From CAYGZM01 sp964354365 (GTDB taxonomy: Bacteria; Planctomycetota; Phycisphaerae; Sedimentisphaerales; Anaerobacaceae), in the NCBI GenBank assembly GCA_964354365.1, contig CAYGZM010000163.1, forward strand, positions 1 through 8,170: a stretch of 8,170 nt of DNA, read 5' to 3'. A program made the translations under genes and the position numbers. This document shows, in pieces, positions 4,320-8,170 of this stretch. Each line of letters opens with the position of its first letter. Within the stretch, counting starts at the first letter, position 1. The notes below the pieces were generated by a model. It did not search any database. It saw only the letters and a list, made by a program, of their open reading frames with translations, and was not told the origin of the DNA.

Positions 4320-6023
4320 ATGGTCAGAGAAATGGTATTCAGGACAGTAGGCGGGCTGGGACTGTTTTTGTTCGGGATGCTGTTGATGTCGGAGGGCCTC
4401 AAGAGGATAGCCGGGCAGAAGCTGAAGAAAACTCTTGAATCGATGACAAGTACGCCGTTTAAGGCGTTTCTGGTCGGGGCAGGGATTACAGCGGTAATCC
4501 AGGCCAGCGGCGCCACCACCGTAATGGCAATTGGGCTTGTGAATGCAGGGATGCTGACGCTGAGGCAGGCGATAGGGGTGATTATCGGCTCGAATGTGGG
4601 CACAACTGCCACCGCGTGGATAGTGTCGGTATCAGGGCTTGCGCTTGATATTACGTTATATTCACTGCCGATAGTCGGGGTAGGATTTCTTCTCCACATC
4701 GGGGGCAGAACACGAAAGATGAAGTGCTTGGGCGAGATAATGCTCGGCTTCGGAATACTGTTTTTGGGCATTGGTTTTATGAAGGATGCCTTTGCCCCGC
4801 TACAGGGTAATGCAAAAGTACATGAGGCTTTTGTGGCTCTTGGCGGGAGGCCGTTATTGGCGATCTTTGTCGGCATAGCTGCAACGATACTGCTTCAAAG
4901 CAGTTCGGCATTCATCGGGATTGTCCAGTTGCTGGCAATACAGGGGGCGTTTGGCGAGAACTGGGAGACTGCCCTTAATGTTTCGATACCGTTTATTCTT
5001 GGCAGCAACATCGGGACGACAATCACCGCCCAGATTGCGGCGTTGCAGGCAAATCGGAACTCGAAGCGTGCTGCGTGGGCGCATACGATGTTCAACGTGA
5101 TTGGCTCTGTTATTGCGTATCCGTTTGCTTACCTTGGTTGGTATAGCGCATTCGTTCAGGCAGTCTCTCCATGGGAACTTGGGCCCGGCACCATAGCAGC
5201 AGAGATAGCCATCGCGCATTCGATGTTCAATATTGTTAATTCCGGTGTATTCTTGCCACTAATAGGTCTGCTGGAGAGACTTGTAGTCAAGCTGGTGCCG
5301 TTGAAACCCAGCGAGGTCGCGATGGCGCCTGTGGTGCTTGAGAAGCACCTTCTTGACACGCCTGAAATAGCACTTGAGCAGGCAAAGAGGGAAATCGTTC
5401 GTATGGCGAAAACGGCAAAAAGGGCGTTCATGCAGTCCATCAATGGGATTATTGAGGATGACAGGAAGAAACTTGAGTCGGTCAGAGAGATAGAGGATTT
5501 TATCGATTCGCTCCAGTTTGAGATCACGTCGTATCTGTCGGCCTTGGCGAGCAGGCCGCTGGCCGACGGGATATCCGTCAAATTGCCGGTCTTTTTGCAT
5601 GCGGTGAACGACCTTGAGCGTATCGGCGACCACGCCGTCAATATTATTGAGATCGCTCAACGAAAAATTGAGCAGAGACTTTGCTTCACCGATTCAGCCG
5701 CGGCCGAGGCGGATATGCTAAGAAGGAGTGCGGACCAGATGTTTGACGACGTTATAGCGGCCCTCGAGAACGATGACACCGAGGCGGCGAGAGCGGCGCT
5801 GGTCATCGAGAAGCAGCTTAACCAGGCGCAGGTGGAGTTTCGTCGGACCCATGTTGGGCGTATGAGCGAGGGGGCGTGTTCGGCGGAGGTAGGCTTGATT
5901 TTCATTGACCTTGTTGACAATGTGGAGAAAATCGGGGACCACTTGACCAACATTGCGCAGGCGGTGATAGGAGGTCTGCAGTGGGCAGATGTTGAGCCGA
6001 AGATTGCCGGCGGCAGGCCATAA
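4320..6023 (+). CDS. Na/Pi cotransporter family protein with PhoU tail, first copy (divergent QASG motif)
   Basis: This 567-residue integral membrane protein follows the two-repeat PF02690 plan of NptA/YjbB-like and SLC34-like phosphate transporters. Repeat 1 spans about residues 10-155 and repeat 2 about 175-315, each with a GSNxGTTxTA block (90-99 and 228-237). The cytoplasmic tail (about 350-555) is PhoU-like, with two helical repeats whose signatures are NDLERIGDHAVNI (430-442) and DNVEKIGDHLTNI (533-545). The second QSSS motif is intact (Q193-S196), but the first reads QASG (Q61-G64) where the paralogue downstream has QSSS. In characterised relatives these motifs help bind sodium and phosphate, so this copy may have altered transport or act mainly as a sensor. 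ATG 4320 is chosen because it has a Shine-Dalgarno and aligns with the paralogue's start. E. coli YjbB, a fusion of the same type, is linked to phosphate export. Confidence 0.92.
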   Translation: MVREMVFRTVGGLGLFLFGMLLMSEGLKRIAGQKLKKTLESMTSTPFKAFLVGAGITAVIQASGATTVMAIGLVNAGMLTLRQAIGVIIGSNVGTTATAWIVSVSGLALDITLYSLPIVGVGFLLHIGGRTRKMKCLGEIMLGFGILFLGIGFMKDAFAPLQGNAKVHEAFVALGGRPLLAIFVGIAATILLQSSSAFIGIVQLLAIQGAFGENWETALNVSIPFILGSNIGTTITAQIAALQANRNSKRAAWAHTMFNVIGSVIAYPFAYLGWYSAFVQAVSPWELGPGTIAAEIAIAHSMFNIVNSGVFLPLIGLLERLVVKLVPLKPSEVAMAPVVLEKHLLDTPEIALEQAKREIVRMAKTAKRAFMQSINGIIEDDRKKLESVREIEDFIDSLQFEITSYLSALASRPLADGISVKLPVFLHAVNDLERIGDHAVNIIEIAQRKIEQRLCFTDSAAAEADMLRRSADQMFDDVIAALENDDTEAARAALVIEKQLNQAQVEFRRTHVGRMSEGACSAEVGLIFIDLVDNVEKIGDHLTNIAQAVIGGLQWADVEPKIAGGRP

Positions 6024-6064
6024 GGATGTTGGCGGCAAGGTGGTGTGCCGGAGGTAAGCTGCTC

Positions 6065-6124
6065 TTTGTTGTTTGTGAAGAGCATATAGGTTTGTGGTTC
6101 GTGCACATTGGTTTGTTGTCTGTG
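6065..6124. repeat. Three imperfect 13-bp T/G-rich direct repeats in the intergenic leader
   Basis: TTTGTTGTTTGTG (6065-6077), TTTGTGGTTCGTG (6091-6103) and TTTGTTGTCTGTG (6112-6124) lie just before the second transporter's Shine-Dalgarno, with start-to-start spacing of 26 and 21 bases. They could be regulator sites or degenerate T-rich spacer repeats. No clear promoter is seen in this 113-bp gap, so the two transporter genes may be co-transcribed. Confidence 0.35.
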
Positions 6125-6125
6125 T

Positions 6126-6131
6126 AAGGAG
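6126..6131 (+). promoter_or_regulatory. Ribosome binding site of the second Na/Pi cotransporter gene
   Basis: AAGGAG lies 5 bases before the ATG at 6137. It is the strongest Shine-Dalgarno in the window and fixes this start. Confidence 0.75.
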
Positions 6132-6136
6132 CTTGA

Positions 6137-7840
6137 ATGATTAGAGAAATGATTATGGGCACGGTAGGGGGGCTTGGTTTATTCCTATTCGGGATGGTGT
6201 TGATGTCGGAGGGGCTGAGAAAGGGGGCGGGGCCGAAGCTCAAAACCATCCTCGAATCACTGACGAAGAAAACTCTGCGAGGCTTTTTCGTTGGGGCGGG
6301 TGTTACCGCGATAATACAATCGAGTTCCGCCACGACCGTGATAATTGTCGGGCTTGTCAATGCGGGACTGCTCACGCTCAAGCAGGCGATAGGCGTGATT
6401 ATCGGCTCGAATGTAGGGACAACCGCGACGGCGTGGTTAGTGTCCGCGACGGGATTAAAGTTTCTCGATATTTCAATGTATTCGATGCCGGCGATTGGCG
6501 TTGGATTTCTGCTCTATATGGGGGGCAGAACGCGAAAATGGAAAAGCGTGGGGGAGATAATGTTAGGATTCGGGATACTGTTCTTAGGCATAGATTTTCT
6601 TAAAGGGGGGTTTGCCTCGCTGGAGGACAGCCCGAGAGTCCAGCAGCTTTTCATATCTTTGGGTGATAAGCCGGTTTGGGCCCTTCTGGCCGGTTTGGGG
6701 CTGACGGCGCTTATCCAGAGCAGCTCGGCGTCGATCGCCATTGTGCAGTTGTTGGCGATGGGCGGGGCCTTCGGCACCAACTGGATGGCGGCGCTTAACG
6801 CGGCGATACCGTTTGTATTAGGGGCCAATATAGGCACGACAATCACCGCGCAGCTCGCAGCGCTGCAGGCGAATCGCAACGGCAAGCGAGCTGCCTGGGC
6901 GCATACAATGTTTAACGTCCTGGGCTGTGTCATTGCCTTTCCGTTTGTTTACCTCGGCTGGTACAGCAAGATGGTGCTTGCGATTTGCCCCTGGGAGCTT
7001 GGGGGCGCGTCGGTAGGAGCGTCTATCGCTGTGGCTCACAGCTTCTTCAACATTGCCAACTCGTGCATATTCCTGCCGTTATCGCCGGTGCTGGGCAAGG
7101 CAGCGGTCTGGCTGGTGCCGGTAAGGCCCACCGAGGCGGCGATGCCGCCCGTTGTCCTTGAGAAACACCTGCTGAACGCGCCGGAAATAGCAATCGAGCA
7201 GACCAAGCGCCAGATCGTGCACATGGCAAAGACGGCAAAGAGGGCCTTCAGCCACGCTATCGAGGGGATTATGGAGGATAACAGAAAGAAGCTCGATGCC
7301 GTTAAGGACATAGAAGATGTTATAGATTCCCTTCAGTTTGAAATCACTTCGTATCTGTCAGCTCTGTCGGGCAGGTCCATGGCGGATGGAATATCGGTCC
7401 GGCTGCCGGTATTATTGCATGCGGTGAACGACCTTGAGCGGGTCGGCGACCACGCCATCAACATAATGGAGATCGCTCAACGAAAGATTGAACAGAAAGT
7501 CACTTTCAGCGATTCGGCGGGCGTTGAGGCTGAGATGCTAAGAACGAATGCCGAGCAGATGTTTGATGATGTAATAGCGGCGCTGGAGACCGGCGATATC
7601 CAGGCAGCGAGGGCAGCCCTGACCATCGAAAAGAGGCTCAACGAGGCACAGGTGGAATTGCGCCGGACTCACGTTGGGCGTATGAGCGAGGGCGCTTGCT
7701 CTGCGCAGGCAGGGCTGATTTTCATTGACCTGGTTGACAACGTGGAAAAGATCGGCGACCACCTGACGAATATCGCCCAGGCGACGATAGGGGGGCTGCA
7801 ATGGGAGGGGATAAAACCGAAAATCGTCCAGGGTTTGTGA
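6137..7840 (+). CDS. Na/Pi cotransporter family protein with PhoU tail, second copy (both QSSS motifs intact)
   Basis: Also 567 residues, this is a tandem paralogue of the preceding gene. By eye the proteins share about two thirds of residues in the membrane part and more in the PhoU tail, aligning end to end with single-residue gaps near residue 108 and at the C-terminus. It carries QSSSATT (61-67) and QSSSASI (194-200), with GSNVGTTATA (90-99) and GANIGTTITA (229-238), so the canonical substrate and sodium site appears complete. The tail has NDLERVGDHAINI (431-443) and DNVEKIGDHLTNI (534-546). It is the more likely functional sodium-coupled phosphate transporter of the pair. The PhoU-like domain may gate flux or report phosphate status. 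No pst or pho regulatory genes lie in the window. Activity could also involve another oxyanion such as arsenate or sulfate. Confidence 0.94.
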   Translation: MIREMIMGTVGGLGLFLFGMVLMSEGLRKGAGPKLKTILESLTKKTLRGFFVGAGVTAIIQSSSATTVIIVGLVNAGLLTLKQAIGVIIGSNVGTTATAWLVSATGLKFLDISMYSMPAIGVGFLLYMGGRTRKWKSVGEIMLGFGILFLGIDFLKGGFASLEDSPRVQQLFISLGDKPVWALLAGLGLTALIQSSSASIAIVQLLAMGGAFGTNWMAALNAAIPFVLGANIGTTITAQLAALQANRNGKRAAWAHTMFNVLGCVIAFPFVYLGWYSKMVLAICPWELGGASVGASIAVAHSFFNIANSCIFLPLSPVLGKAAVWLVPVRPTEAAMPPVVLEKHLLNAPEIAIEQTKRQIVHMAKTAKRAFSHAIEGIMEDNRKKLDAVKDIEDVIDSLQFEITSYLSALSGRSMADGISVRLPVLLHAVNDLERVGDHAINIMEIAQRKIEQKVTFSDSAGVEAEMLRTNAEQMFDDVIAALETGDIQAARAALTIEKRLNEAQVELRRTHVGRMSEGACSAQAGLIFIDLVDNVEKIGDHLTNIAQATIGGLQWEGIKPKIVQGL

Positions 7841-7847
7841 ACCGGTC

Positions 7848-7876
7848 TTGCGGTATCGGCAGTATTGTGGTAGAAT
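7848..7876 (+). promoter_or_regulatory. Candidate sigma-70 promoter for the NfeD-type gene, leaderless geometry
   Basis: TTGCGG (7848-7853), a 17-base spacer and TAGAAT (7871-7876; five of six -10 positions) precede the ATG at 7887 by 10 bases, so the transcript would start almost at the ATG. There is no Shine-Dalgarno. The geometry repeats that at 2623-2662. Confidence 0.55.
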
Positions 7877-7886
7877 TGGCGGCGTT

Positions 7887-8170
7887 ATGAAGAGTGCACA
7901 GAGACCAATCGGTTTTTTTCTGCTTTGCGCGCTGTTATTCGCGGTCTGGAGCGCGGCGGGTGGGCCGAGCGAGGTGAACGAGCCGGGTGCGGGTCTGCGA
8001 AGCGCGAAGGCGGCGGTAATTATATGTCATGACACGGTTGATGAGGGGCTGCTTGAGTCGATCAAGCGAAGGAGCGGGATCGCACTGGCGCAGGACGTTG
8101 ACTATCTGATCTACGATATCGATACATTCGGGGGGGGGCTTTTCGCGGCGTATGAGATATCGGATTACCT
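7887..8170 (+). CDS. NfeD-type membrane-bound serine protease (ClpP class), 5' part only
   Basis: The first 94 codons are present and the gene runs off the window. Residues 1-24 form a signal sequence or membrane anchor with the hydrophobic core IGFFLLCALLFAVW. The mature part opens with AAVIICHDTVDEGLLESIKR, then LAQDVDYLIYDIDTFGGGLF and AAYEISDYL. This matches the N-terminal ClpP/SppA-like fold of NfeD proteases, in which 'xIDTxGGxxxAxxxI' precedes the catalytic Ser region; the catalytic residues themselves lie beyond the window. Such proteins cleave membrane or stomatin-like partners and are often encoded beside stomatin/SPFH genes, which might follow. A run of nine G bases (8130-8138) encodes the GGG of this motif. 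Confidence 0.8.
   Translation, partial: MKSAQRPIGFFLLCALLFAVWSAAGGPSEVNEPGAGLRSAKAAVIICHDTVDEGLLESIKRRSGIALAQDVDYLIYDIDTFGGGLFAAYEISDY

Overview
The window is a moderately GC-rich, strongly G-skewed stretch of bacterial chromosome in which every convincing gene reads on the + strand. The gene mix is a secreted serine hydrolase carrying a DUF4185-type propeller, PhoU-tailed Na/Pi transporters, an NfeD-type ClpP-class protease, and leaderless-looking starts. Together with T-rich 'ATTTGCTATT' spacers and frequent 'GTCATTCCCGC'-type repeats, this suggests an anaerobic planctomycete of the Phycisphaerae/Sedimentisphaerales type, probably from sediment or a metagenome. That assignment is an inference from recall, not a computed placement.

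Layout: 1-228 is the broken 3' end of an IS4/IS1634-type transposase, followed by about 200 bp that probably holds the end of that element. 424-2514 encodes a secreted serine hydrolase (beta-lactamase/transpeptidase fold) fused to a DUF4185-like beta-propeller with an Asp-box. Two repeat-like DNA segments sit in frame inside this gene: a GC-rich palindrome at the domain junction, and an A-rich tract near the C-terminus that resembles the local intergenic repeat in reverse orientation. 2662-3771 encodes a class I PLP-dependent aminotransferase with a promoter so close to the ATG that a leaderless mRNA is likely.

3772-4319 has no gene. It contains what reads as a complete 203-bp miniature inverted-repeat element (3804-4006): 16-bp terminal inverted repeats matching at 15 of 16 positions, and a 6-bp direct repeat (GATTTA) exactly abutting both ends. 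Removing the element and one GATTTA restores a seamless T-rich spacer. Inside it are a terminator-like hairpin, a 'TGTCATTCCCGC' palindromic repeat and a 20-bp tandem duplication. This is the best candidate for something undescribed in the window.

4320-6023 and 6137-7840 are tandem paralogues of 567 residues each: Na/Pi-cotransporter (PF02690) membrane domains fused to a cytoplasmic PhoU-like domain. The downstream copy keeps both QSSS motifs. The upstream copy has QASG in place of the first, which suggests functional divergence after duplication. The pair probably moves phosphate, or a similar anion, under control of the PhoU tail. The window closes with the start of an NfeD/ClpP-class membrane serine protease (7887 onward), again with a promoter giving an essentially leaderless start.
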